Origin: Chrysogorgia sp. JL179-B06
Taxonomy: Eukaryota > Cnidaria > Anthozoa > Scleralcyonacea > Chrysogorgiidae
NCBI GenBank assembly: GCA_035772405.1
Contig: JAYKKM010000149.1
Location: forward strand, 3,955,001 to 4,019,000
Length of the DNA stretch: 64,000 nucleotides
Reading direction: 5' to 3'
Shown piece after piece: positions 32,902 to 43,797 of this stretch (positions are counted from its first letter, which is position 1; every line of letters starts with the position of its first letter). Below the pieces are notes generated by a model that saw nothing but the letters and a program-made list of their open reading frames with translations, did no database searches and was not told the DNA's origin. The position numbers and the translations under genes are program-made.

Positions 32902-35124
32902 ATGGAGGACAATAAAACCAATTTAAAGAGAAAACTACAGTTGCTCAATCTCACGCAAGGCAAAACGCAAGGGATACTGAAAAAAGGCAACGCGCAAGCG
33001 ATTCAACGACACAAAGATGCTCTAATCGAGATAATAACAAACGTGGAGAGTCTAAAACGAGAAGTAGAGCAAGCCAAACTCGACAACGACGAAAGCGCAG
33101 AAGATGTCGCAACGTGGGGTCTAGAGATTGAAACGCAAATTGGCAAAATAGACAGTGAGATCACGAACATCACTAAACGCCTCAACGAGATGAAACTGAA
33201 CGAGGAACTCGAGAAGAAGGAGAAAGAAAACGAACAGACAAGTCGTAACCGAGAAGAGCAACTCAAATTCGAGCGCGCAAAATTGGAACTCAAGTTGGAA
33301 TTTGATCGCAAAACGGCGGAGACGTCTGGTAAAACTCCTCACAAAGATAGTGTCAAACTGCCAAAGCTGGCAATAACAAAGTTCAATGGAACCTACGAAC
33401 AATGGTTGCCATTCTGGAACAAATTCGAGGCAGAGATCGATAACGCTGAACTAGCACCAGTGACGAAATTTGCGTACTTAAAGGAACTGATCGAACCAAA
33501 AGTCAGAGCAGATATCGACGGTCTGCCGTTCACAACCGAAGGTTATCAACGAGCGAAAACTATCCTCAAAAGCGAATACGGGAAAGAGAGCGAAATCGTC
33601 CACGCGTACGTCCGAAACATCGCAGCACTACCAGTCATCCCAGGATCCCAACCGGCGAAGATACATCAGTTTTACAAAACATTGCTCTACAACGTTCAAT
33701 CGTTGGAAACTCTGGGTAAACTCCGGGAGGTCACCGGAAATGTGCGAAGTGTCATCGACAAACTGAAGGGAATAAAAGCTGACTTAGTACGTGGCCAAGA
33801 CGGTTGGCAAGAATGGGATTTCGTTCAACTTATCCAAGCATTGAAGAAGTGGAAAGAGATTCACCCAGTGGAAGAACAAGAACTGCCCCCAGAAAAACCT
33901 AAACACTCGCGCGACCGAAGCTTACATACACAAGAACACTCACAACAAACGAGAGGATGTGTCTACTGCGAGAACCCCAGTCACAAATCAGCCAATTGCG
34001 ACAAGATCAACACAGCTGAGGAACGAAAGAAACATCTGAGTGAAAACCGTCTGTGTTTCAACTGCACAGGGAGCAAACACAGAGCCGCAGATTGCAAAAG
34101 TCGTTCGGTTTGCCAAGTCTGTCAACGAAAGCACCACACATCCATCTGTGAAAAGGTGGTTCAGAAGAAGATGATGACAGCTAACCACAACAAGGGTGCG
34201 GTGTGCCATCCCGTAGTCGTGGTGGAGGTAAACGGTATACAATGTCGCGCCTTACTAGATACAGGAGCCGGTAGTTCTTACGCATCAGCCGCATTATTGG
34301 ACCGACTGAAGCTACAACCAGAACGCTCAGAGACACGACGCATAGAAATGATGATCGGAGCCGTCACCAAGAGAATCGAGTTATACCGGGTGAAAATCTG
34401 TAGTACCAAGGGCGACTTTACCTTAGATACTGAAGTCTCCAAAGTCAATCGTAAAGAATTACTAACACTGGAAAATCCCAGGTACGACGACATGATTCGC
34501 AACTATTCACACCTACAAGGAGTGGTGATGGAAGACAGGGACGACAAAGCCAAGCTGCCGGTGCATGTAATCCTCGGCGCCAGCGAGTATACAAAAATCA
34601 AGACGGGAAGTAATCAGAAAGTGGGTCAGATTGGTGAACCTGTTGCTGAGAAGACCAAATTTGGATGGACTGTCATGTCACCAGGAGTGGACGAAGTCAA
34701 TTATGGAAACATGTTTTTAGCACAGACCTCCGTCACAGACTACGAGGGACTATGTCGTATGGACGTACTGGGTTTGGAGGACTCGCCGACCGGAGACCAA
34801 GAAGCTGTCTACGCCGACTTCCGGAAACAACTTAATCGTAGCCAACAGGGTTGGTATGAAACGGGCCTTCCATGGAAGGGGAATCATTCACCTCTGCCAA
34901 CGAACGAGAAGGGGAGCTTACGCCGACTCAGCAACCTCGTACAGAAGCTCGAAAAGACCAAGCGACTTCAGGAATACGACGCAGTCATCCAAGATCAACT
35001 AGCTCAAGGAGTCGTAGAGCGAGCCGAAGCAACAGCAACCGGGGTGGAGTTCTACCTGCCGCACAAACTAGTCGTTCGTGAATCGGCAACAAGTACCAAA
35101 TTGCGCATAGTCTATGACGCCTAA
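32902..35124 (+). CDS. BEL/Pao Gag-protease and start of RT, ended by an in-frame stop
   Basis: 740 codons from ATG at 32902. The N-terminal part is a charged coiled coil (about residues 40-150). Then comes the BEL capsid signature FNGTYEQWLPFWNKF (near 33382-33426). Three zinc-knuckle-like cysteine clusters (CVYCENPSHKSANC, CFNCTGSKHRAADC, CQVCQRKHHTSIC; about 33958-34152) suggest nucleic-acid binding. The aspartic protease motif is ALLDTGAG near 34249-34272. The frame ends in the first RT block (RIVYDA) at a TAA (35122-35124). The same frame continues open afterwards, so the polyprotein is interrupted by one nonsense codon. The element is probably dead or depends on other copies. Confidence 0.85.
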   Translation: MEDNKTNLKRKLQLLNLTQGKTQGILKKGNAQAIQRHKDALIEIITNVESLKREVEQAKLDNDESAEDVATWGLEIETQIGKIDSEITNITKRLNEMKLNEELEKKEKENEQTSRNREEQLKFERAKLELKLEFDRKTAETSGKTPHKDSVKLPKLAITKFNGTYEQWLPFWNKFEAEIDNAELAPVTKFAYLKELIEPKVRADIDGLPFTTEGYQRAKTILKSEYGKESEIVHAYVRNIAALPVIPGSQPAKIHQFYKTLLYNVQSLETLGKLREVTGNVRSVIDKLKGIKADLVRGQDGWQEWDFVQLIQALKKWKEIHPVEEQELPPEKPKHSRDRSLHTQEHSQQTRGCVYCENPSHKSANCDKINTAEERKKHLSENRLCFNCTGSKHRAADCKSRSVCQVCQRKHHTSICEKVVQKKMMTANHNKGAVCHPVVVVEVNGIQCRALLDTGAGSSYASAALLDRLKLQPERSETRRIEMMIGAVTKRIELYRVKICSTKGDFTLDTEVSKVNRKELLTLENPRYDDMIRNYSHLQGVVMEDRDDKAKLPVHVILGASEYTKIKTGSNQKVGQIGEPVAEKTKFGWTVMSPGVDEVNYGNMFLAQTSVTDYEGLCRMDVLGLEDSPTGDQEAVYADFRKQLNRSQQGWYETGLPWKGNHSPLPTNEKGSLRRLSNLVQKLEKTKRLQEYDAVIQDQLAQGVVERAEATATGVEFYLPHKLVVRESATSTKLRIVYDA

Positions 35125-36966
35125 GCCCATCAAGATGCACCATCGCTGAATGATTGTCTGGAGGTAGGGCCGCCTCTACAGAACCAACTCTGGAAAGTCC
35201 TAGTGCGGGGTCGATTTCACCCTGTAGCAATCGCCGGAGACCTCAAGAAAGCTTTCTTGCAAGTAAGAATTAAAGAAGAAGACCGAGACGCGTTACGCTT
35301 TCACTGGTTCAAGGACATACATTCGAAGGAAATAGAAACTTTGCGGTTCACCAGAGCTCTATTTGGGTTAGTCTCCTCTCCGTTCCTGTTAGGAGGAGTA
35401 ATCCAACAGCATTTAGAGAGCTGCCGTCAAGAACATGCCGAGCACGTGAAAGAGATAGAGGAAAGCATCTACGTAGACGATTTAATCAGTGGTGGACCGA
35501 CTGTAGAGAAGGCCCAGAGAATCAAAGATGCCGCCATCGAGATATTCGAGAAAGCCAAGTTTCAACTACACAAGTGGGGTTCCAACGTCAGCGAGCTAGA
35601 ACTGCCTCAGAACTCCACTAGTGACCTGCAGGGTGAAAGCTACGCCAAGCAACAACTGAGTCCAAACTCAGAAGAAAGCAACCTCCTCGGACTCAGTTGG
35701 GATAAACGCAAAGACACCATCGGGGTGACCTTTCCCAGCGAAATGACCGAACCAACAAAGAGAGAAATCCTGGGCAAGGTGGCCCGAATATACGACCCGC
35801 TAGGACTCGTATCGCCAGTTACCCTTGGAGGAAAGTTTCTCTACAGGGATGCGTGCAACGAAAAGTGTGCTTGGGACGCGAAGCTACCAAGTGATCCGAG
35901 AAAACGATGGACGAGATGGGAGTCTCAATTGCCAAACCAAGTGACCACGTCCAGGTCACTTGCCAAATACCACGAAACGATCGACGACGTGGTACTTCAT
36001 GCATTTGGAGACGCCAGTGGAAAGGGTGTGGCCGCCGCCGTGTATGCTGTTGTCAACCAGCCATCGGGAGTAAGCACCGGTCTAGTAGCTGCAAAAGCAA
36101 GGCTGGCCAAAACGGGCCTCACCATACCTCGCCTAGAACTTGTCTCGGGACATATGGCCGTAAACTTAGCACACAACGTACGAGAAGCAATCGAAGGGTT
36201 CCCAGTATCACAAGTCTACTGCTGGCTGGACAGCACAGTGGCTCTCCACTGGATCCGGAGTCGAGGCGAGTACAAACAATTCGTGAGTAATCGGGTTCGC
36301 AAGATCCAGGAGCGTGGAGAGACGACTTGGCGACACGTACGGACAAAGGAGAATCCAGCGGACATCGCAAGCAGAGGGGGAGATGTCACACACCAACAAC
36401 ACTCGTGGTGGAGTGGCCCGGAGTGGTTGAGTGACCAAACAAGCTGGCCTACAGACATAATCACCGCTCCAAACGAAGCAACCCAAGCCGAAGTTAAAGC
36501 AACCAAGACACTATTCAGAATGGCGGTAGAGAAGGAAGATGTATTTGACGAACTTCTTGCCAAATGGAACCTATGGCTGACGCTCAGGATCTGCGCGTGG
36601 GTCAAACGGTTTATTCGCAACGCCAAGGCCAAAGGTCGAGAGGAAAACAAGAAAACAGGGCCGTTGACAACCGTGGAGATAAACGATCAAATCCAGTGGT
36701 GGGACAAGAGAGTCCAAGGAAGAGCAAGAGAGACGGAGCATTTTCACGAAGACAGCCTGCAACTCAATCTTCAACCGAACTGCGACGGTATTTTGGAATG
36801 CCGAGGCAGAATCCAAGGGGACTACCCAGTATACCTTCCCGACGAAGCGTTGTATACAGAGAAAAGTGTTCAGAATTCCCACGAAGCTACTCTGCACGGG
36901 GGAGTGAGTCTAACAATGGCGAAAGTTCGAGAGAGAGGGTTTGGGTTCCCCGGTTGCGACGACTAA
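35125..36966 (+). pseudogene. BEL/Pao Pol: RT, RNase H, start of integrase
   Basis: This continues the Gag-Pol frame after the stop at 35122. Reverse transcriptase motifs are AGDLKKAFLQVRI (about 35230), the FGLVSSPF block and the catalytic YVDDLISGG (about 35470). RNase H follows with FGDASGKGVAAAVYAV (about 36004) and DSTVALHWI. BEL-typical ENPADIASRGG and WWSGPEWL occur near 36350-36430. Integrase zinc-finger histidines are at about 36880-36900. The frame is lost near 36935-36966, where the integrase continues in another frame. Confidence 0.85.
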
Positions 36967-37652
36967 CCAAACGAGTAATCAAGAGTTGCTGGGGATGCAA
37001 GCGATTCAGAGCAGTTGCACTGGCCAATCCGCCACCAGGATTGCTACCCAAGGATCGCACCACGGGCCAGAGAGCATTCCAAGTCGTGGGAATCGACTTC
37101 GCCGGTCCAATACGCTACCGCAAGAAGGCCAAGAAAGAGGGCAAAGCATACATAGTGCTGTACGCCTGCAGCCTGAGTCGCGCTCTATTCCTCGATTTGT
37201 TACCCACTTTGGAAACAGATGAATTCCTGCGGAGTTTGAAGACGTTCATCGCTCGCCGTGGAAGACCTGAAAAGATTTATACCGACAATGGCGGGACCTT
37301 CGTAGGAGCAGCAAAATGGTTGCGAATCGTGATGCATGACGAGAGCCTCAACAACTTCCTGGCCCAGCAGACGATAAAATGGCAGTTCAATTTAAGCCGA
37401 GCGCCCTGGTGGGGAGGGCAGTTCGAACGAATGGTCGGACTGATGAAACAAGCCCTCTACAAATCAATTGGAGGCGGATGCCTCATATGGAATGAACTGC
37501 AAGATGTCCTTCTCGATGTCGAAGTGGCTCTCAATAACAGGCCCCTTAGTTATGTGGAAGACGATATACAGTTGCCTATTCTGACACCAAACTCGCTCAT
37601 GTTCACGGGATCAAATATACTGCCGGAGTTAGAAGTCCACCACGACACTTAA
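36935..37652 (+). pseudogene. BEL/Pao integrase core, frameshifted
   Basis: In a second frame, CWGCKRFRA supplies the zinc-finger cysteines. Then VGIDFAGP, YTDNGGTFVGAAKWL and WGGQFERMVGLMK supply the D, D and E of the DDE catalytic core. It ends in a stop at 37650-37652 after a second shift, and the C-terminal domain continues in a third frame. Confidence 0.85.
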
Positions 37653-38071
37653 AGAAATGCAAGGATGCCATATGGAAGAGGTGGACAAAAGAGTACATAC
37701 GAGGGCTTCGAGAACGTCATAATCTGAAACACAAGGCATCGAAAGCAAAACTGGCAGTGGGAGATGTGGTTTTAATAAAGAGCGACGAACGAAACAGAGG
37801 CAAGTGGAGAATAGGGATCGTGGAAAACCTGATAACTGGTCGTGACGGAATTGTCAGAGGAGCAAAGTTAAGGGCCGGACAGAGCTATTTGGAACGTGCT
37901 GTTCAGCATTTATGCCCGCTTGAGCTGTCGTGCGACATGACGATTGCAAGGAAACCTGCACCGCTGAACGTCGACGCACCCAATTTCAGACCAAGAAGAG
38001 ACGCAGCAGCAGCAGCAGAATACCGTATCCAAAACATAGCACAAAGTGAACAATTGGAGCACGGGGAGTAA
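37653..38071 (+). pseudogene. BEL/Pao integrase C-terminal domain
   Basis: From about 37757 the frame reads GDVVLIKSDERNRGKWRIGI, the usual BEL integrase C-terminal SH3-like block. It ends with an alanine-rich tail (RRDAAAAAEY) and a stop at 38069-38071. A purine-rich tract (GAATAGGGGAG, 38185-38195) directly before the 3' LTR fits the polypurine tract. Confidence 0.8.
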
Positions 38072-38195
38072 TTGCCCTTGAACATTAATAGTTATATTTC
38101 AACATTTTAAATTTATAGTTAAACATTTGCAGTTATCGTTGAACTTTGAACAAAATTTACTGAGTATTCGCCTCCTCTGGAGACGAATAGGGGAG

Positions 38196-38438
38196 TGTGA
38201 AGGTTTCTCGTTTATTTCTGTGTACACACGATGTTTACTCACTCTCTCTCACTTCACAGTTCACAACTCTTCTTTATTCATAGCTCACTTCCGTTTCTCT
38301 GCATTTTAGCCGTCATCACTATCCTTTTAAACTAACGCATTCCGAACCAATTAAGATAAGTGTCTGTTAACACAATTCTCTTTCTATAAATATTGTGAAG
38401 TTTGGGAAGGGCACGGGCTCTTAGTCTGATTCCCAACA
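38196..38438 (+). repeat. BEL/Pao 3' LTR with 5-bp target duplication
   Basis: It begins TGTGAAGGTTTCTCG after the polypurine tract and ends GATTCCCAACA. It is followed by GTTGT (38439-38443), identical to the bases before the 5' LTR, so the two ends belong to one insertion. Bases 38202-38380 are the segment found inverted in the 5' LTR. Confidence 0.88.
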
Positions 38439-38443
38439 GTTGT

Positions 38444-40140
38444 AACGCCCCCTGGATTTTACTACCCCAACAGGTAACAAGACAAGTAATAACCTTCTTT
38501 TCAAATAAAAATAAATATATTATATAAGTAAATATATACAATTATAGACAATCTGGAATCCCTAGTATTTATGTCTTTCTGACATAAACTAAGAAGTTTT
38601 TGTATACACACTACACATGAGGTATTTCCAATGATTGATCAAAATATTCACTCAAACTTGGTGGCTGAAGATTAAAAAATGCTGCTGTTCTAGAACTGTA
38701 AAGGCATGCTCTAGCATTAAATAACAAGCATGACACTGCATAAATCTTTGCTACAGGCTGTAAGGCAATTTTTAAGTTCTTCTTCAATTCAACAGAATAT
38801 TAAAACGAACAACATACGAACATGCTCTTGTAAGTGGAGGCCAAAATCTGCTTAACAAAAAGCGATTTTGCTGTCGGATCAAGCAGAACTATAGAGTGGA
38901 AGACTGAGTTAAAGACTGGGTTAACATAAAGAGCAATTGTTGAAAGATCCAGACAAACTGTTTTTTGATTGTTAATGTTTTAATAGTACAAAGCCGGCTT
39001 CACTTTTGTCCAGCTCAAAGTGCAGTTTGAGCATTGTCAACCTGCAGTTTTTACCAGGTCAAGCAATGACTTCTCACGTTTAATTCTCTGTCCCCGATTT
39101 CCAAAGTAGATATGGATGGAGATACAGAACCATGCTGTTTCGAGTAAAACTCGGGGATAATTCTGTGTATCAGCATTCTGTACAATTTTTGGATTGTTTC
39201 TCACGGCTGTCAATGTTTTTTTTCTGAACCGTTTCACCGGTATTTTTCCTTCACTGACGAGCAGCTCGAGGTAGGAACTTAGCATTTTATTAGCCTCACT
39301 GAAATGAATAAGTAATACTGTCACAGATTGACATTTGTTTGTTGTACGGAGCCGAGGATGATGGTCAAGACTCATGCAGCTCGGATTGACAACAAACTTG
39401 TTTTTGTAAAAACTGCCGTCTTTTTTCGGGCAGAGTAGTAAAATATCGAAAAGCATTTGTTCATCTCTTCAACAATCATGCTAATAAGCTTTCAAATGTT
39501 GTCTGAAATGTTTGTTGTTCAAACTATTCTGTTAAATAAAGATTTTTTTCACAAAATTACTTGTTGTTTTTATCGTGTCGCCGACTGCCCGTTGACACCA
39601 CTAAGAGTTTAGCTATGAAATTTGGGAAATTCTTATTTCTTACCTCGAAATCTATTTCTTAAATCGAAACTCTATATTCGGTTGCTTCTTTAGTTTGTTT
39701 TTGAATAGCATTTTCTTTAATTTTGTTCACTTTTTCGTACGTAATATCGATAAATCGAGAAGCCGCCATTTTTAAATCGCTGAAAATGTTATAGTCACCT
39801 CGCGCGAGGTGACTATCATAAAATAGGCCGTCCATCTCGACCAATCACGGCACGAGAAACTCTATAGTCACCAGTCAATTTCTACTAAATACTATTAGTA
39901 GTCCTCGCACGAATCAATTTGCAGCTCGCTGCGAGTACTCGCAAGCCCTGGGATATAGTTGAAAATTTTGAACTATTTTTACTCGCCCGAATTTCTCGCC
40001 GTGAGTAAACAATAAATCAAAATACACTTTGTAGTCATATGCTACCGTTTTCGAAATGACTGAAAGCTGGAATGATATTGGAATTATGCAAGTGATATGA
40101 AGCACAACGCCCGAATCCTTTCAAATGCAAATCACCCTCT
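38444..40140. other. Intergenic stretch with one unsupported ORF
   Basis: A minus-strand open frame of 139 codons (39037-39456; start MLFDILLLCPKKDGSFYKNK) has no recognised motif and is basic at the C-terminal end (RGQRIKREKSLLDLVK). It could be a small exon or chance. A GTCACCTCGCGCGAGGTGAC palindrome sits near 39796-39815. Nothing else is recognised. Confidence 0.4.
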
Positions 40141-42621
40141 TTAAACCAATGATAAGTGCAATTGTTGGAATGTTTCTTTTGCCATGTTATAACGATGGTA
40201 GAAATTTCAAAATAAAATACTGAATCGATCGAACTGTGCGATCAGAATTCTGCTTAGCATATTATTATACTGTTTTATTACACATAGACAGACTGTCTGC
40301 CCAAGATGAGCCCACTTTGTAAATGTAGGAAATATTTAACCAAATTGACTGAAATTTTGGAATGAAGCTACCTTCTATAAAGTTAGAAAGTTTAAAACTA
40401 TGTCTAATTGCAAAATTAAATATCTAGACTATTCTATATTCTTTAAAAGATTAATGGGAGACTATTTAGTCTCCCTTCCGTGAAATGGGAGACTAATTAG
40501 TCTCCCTTTCGGTATGTGGCAAAACCTGCACAAAACATTTTAACAACTGGTAAAACATGACTAAATATGTTTAATGCGTCTAGATCAACTTTGGGCACAA
40601 ATATAACCACATTTATTTATACTAGATGATTGTTATATACATTTACTGCACGATACTGTAGTGTAGACAATTAGCTGTGGGCTCAAAAGGAACTGTGTAA
40701 CAAAATTAGGAAATATTTAGCCAAATCGACTGAAATTTTGGTATGATGTACCTTCTTTAGCCAAGTAATAACGACGCTCGAAATTTCAAAAGAAAATACA
40801 AAGTTGAACTGTGCGATCAGAATTTTGCCTAGCATATTCTGTTCACTGTTACACATACACAGCCTGTTAGCCGAAAATGAGACCCATTTACAAAAGTAAG
40901 AAATATTTAACCAAATTAACTGAAATTTTGGTATGATGTTCCTTTTGCCAAGTTATAAGGATGGTAGAAATTTCAAAAGAAAATACAGATTCGAACAATG
41001 TGATGAGAATTCTGCCTAACATATTCTCTTATATTGTTACACATAGATAGGCTGTCAGTACAAGATGAGCCCACTTTACAAAAGTAAGAAATATTTAACC
41101 AAATTGACTGAAATTTTGGTATGATGTTTCTTTTGCCAAGTTATAAGGATGGTAGAAATATCAAAAGAAAATACTGAGTCGAACAATGCGATCACAATTC
41201 TGCCTAGCAGGCTGTTATATGTAACAGCATAACCGAATATGCTGCCCAAGAAGTAAGAAATAATTAACCAAATTGACTGAAATTTTGGTATGATGTTTCC
41301 TTTGCCAAGTTATAAGGATGGTAGAAATTTCAAAAGAAAATACTGAGTCGAATAATGCGATCACAATTCTGCCTAGCATATTCGGTTATGCTGTTACATT
41401 TTGACAGCCTGTTGCCCAAGATGAGCCCACTTTGCAAATGTACGAAATATTTTACCAAATTGACTGAAATTTTGGCATGAAGCTATATACATATAAAGTT
41501 AGAAGGTTTAAAACTATGTCTAACTGCAAAATTAAATTAAATATCTTAGCTAGACTCTTATATATTCTTTAAAAGATTAATGGGAGACTATTTAGTCTCC
41601 CTTCCGTGAAATGGGAGACTAATTAGTCTCCCTTTCGGTTTTCGTCCCTGTGCATTTGCAAAACCTGCACAAAACATTTTAACAACTGGTAAAACATGAC
41701 TAAATACGTGTAATTCGTCTAGAATAACTTTGCGCACAAAATTGAACTAACCACCTTTATTTATACTAGATGATTGTTATATACATTTACTGCACGATAC
41801 TGTAGTGTAGACAATTAGCTGTGGGCTGAAAAGGAACCGCGTAACAAAATTAGGAAATATTTAGCCAAATCGACTGAAATTTTGGTATGATGTACCTTTA
41901 GCCAAGTAATAACGACGCTCGAAATTTCAAAAGAAAATACAAAGTTGAACTGTGCGATCACAATTCTGCCTAGACACAGCCTGTTAGGCTGTTAGCCCAA
42001 AATTAATGAGACCCATTTACAAAAGTAAGATGAAATATTTAACCAAATTAACTGAAATTTTGGTATGATGTTTCTTTTCCCAAGTTATAGTGACGGTAGA
42101 AATTTCAAATTAAAGAAAATACACAATCGAACAATGCGATGAGAATTCTACCTAGTAGCCTGCTGCCCAAGATGACCCTGCTTTACAAAAGTAAGAAATA
42201 TTTAACCAAATTAACTGAAATTTTGGTAAAAAATTTCCAAAAATATGAGAATTAATTCTGTCTAGCATATTCTATTATATTGTTGCACATAGCTAGCCTG
42301 TTAGACCAATATGAGCCCACTTTGCAGGAAATATTTAACCAAATTGACTGAAATTTTTGTGTGATGTTTCTTTTGCCGAGTTATAATGATGGTAGAAATT
42401 TCGAAAGAAAATACATATTCGATCGAATCCGAATTCTGCCTAGCATCTTCTGTTATACAGACTCATGTCAGCCCAAGATGAGCCAACTTTGCAAATATGT
42501 AGGAAACATTTAACAAAATTGACTGAAATTTTGGTATGATGCCGTTTCTTTCGCCAAGTTATAACGATGGTAAAAATTTAAAAAAAAATAATGCGTTTAG
42601 AAATATTCTATTATATTGTTG
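40141..42621. repeat. Satellite array, about 170-240 bp monomers, higher-order 1126 bp
   Basis: Monomers share AAATATTTAACCAAATTGAC, TGAAATTTTGGTATGATG, GCCAAGTTATAA.GATGGTAG and TTCTGCCTAGCATATTCTGT. Core starts are near 40328, 40707, 40900, 41090, 41258, 41444, 41847, 42030, 42197, 42328 and 42506. A larger block (40440-40760) with two dyads recurs at 41566-41890. The array continues at 53473-53722 beyond a hAT insertion. Confidence 0.85.
40456..40506. repeat. Twin dyads GGGAGACTA/TAGTCTCCC, copy 1
   Basis: GGGAGACTATTTAGTCTCCC (40456-40475) and the perfect 20-base palindrome GGGAGACTAATTAGTCTCCC (40487-40506) are 11 bases apart. The same pair recurs at 41582-41632. Preservation in both blocks could reflect recent duplication or function. 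Confidence 0.85.
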
Positions 42622-42882
42622 GGCGGCGCGCTACGGTATTAAAGGTATTAGTCTAATACCTTTTTTTTGTCCGAAAATAGTTGCAAAATAATAAAATTAA
42701 AATATTTAACAATCAGAATTATGAATCAGAAACAAATAGTATATCTTAGCGTTCGTTTAAAACCTAATTAAAAGAGCAACAAAACCAAAGATTTTAGTTT
42801 TTTGAAGCGCCGATCTAAACTGAGAAACGGACGGAAATGAAAGTTTGCATTTGAAAGGCTTATACTACGGTGGCCCATATAT

Positions 42883-43345
42883 GCAATCGACAAATATATT
42901 TTGCAATCGACAAATATATTTTGCAGTCGACAAATATATTTTGTCAGTCGACAAATATATTTTGCAGTCGATAAATATATTTTGTCAGTCGACAAATATG
43001 TTTTATCAGTCGACAAATATATTTTGTCAGTCGACAAATATATTTTGCAGTCGACAAATATATTTTGCAGTCGATAAATATATTTTGTCAGTCGACAAAT
43101 ATGTTTTATCAGTCGACAAATATATTTTGTCAGTCGACAAATATATTTTGCAGTCGACAAATATATTTTGTCAGTCGACAAATATATTTTGCAGTCGACA
43201 AATATATTTTGCAGTCGACAAATATATTTTGCAGTCGACAAATATATTTTGCAGTCGACAAATGTTGATCGATATTTTTTTCGGTACCCCGATATTTTTG
43301 TCGGTAACCCGATATTTTTGTCAGTACCCCGATATTTTTTTCGAT
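42883..43345. repeat. Left-arm tandem arrays (20-mer and 19-mer)
   Basis: About eighteen units of CAGTCGACAAATATATTTTG, with 19-21 base variants (an extra T before CAG), run to 43263. About four CCGATATTTTTGTCGGTA units follow. Open frames over the array on both strands are artefacts of the repeat. Confidence 0.9.
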
Positions 43346-43584
43346 GCTTGTTTAATTCCCGCGCTTTATACCCTTTCCTACGGTGGCCCACAAGTGTCAC
43401 GGCAAAAACAAATGTTCACGGCAAAATACAATAAACTCACAAATCTATTCCGTTAAAGATGAGGAGGGCCTAAGAGAGGGCCGCCCTCACTCGCAAATCT
43501 ATTCCGTTAAAGTTTGTTTACATGTGGGGTCCCCAACGTTTGAAATATTACACATGCGCAGAACGGACTGGACTGCACCTTTAA

Positions 43585-43797
43585 GTAGTTTTAAGTCCGC
43601 AGTTAAGACTTTTCTTTTTTAAAATTAATAGTTATTGTTCATAGTGTTAATATATGTAGTAGGCTTTATCTTATAATGAAACTGTAATTAGTTTTAAAAG
43701 TAACTTTAAGAATATATATATTGTCAATATATATATTGTAAGAGCATTGAGACTATTGTATAATGCTCCTAATACGTCTTTTATTATTATTATTATT
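43585..43797 (+). mobile_element. 5'-truncated L2-like LINE 3' end inside foldback core
   Basis: AGTCCGCAGTTAAGACTTTT...AGTAGGCTTTATCTTATAATG...ATTGAGACTATTGTATAATG...(ATT)n is the same 3' terminus as in LINE copies A and B, in the opposite orientation. About 210 bases remain. Two direct CAAATCTATTCCGTTAAAG copies (43439, 43492) precede it. Confidence 0.85.

Noticed and set aside
40456..40506. Hairpins as intrinsic terminators
   Set aside because: No prokaryotic genes are present. The dyads belong to a satellite block and recur with it.
42768..43456. Open frames over the CAGTCGAC array, and those at 46475-47091
   Set aside because: They encode only repeat translations (YLSTAKYICRL, QSTNIFCSR) and occur on both strands of inverted arms.
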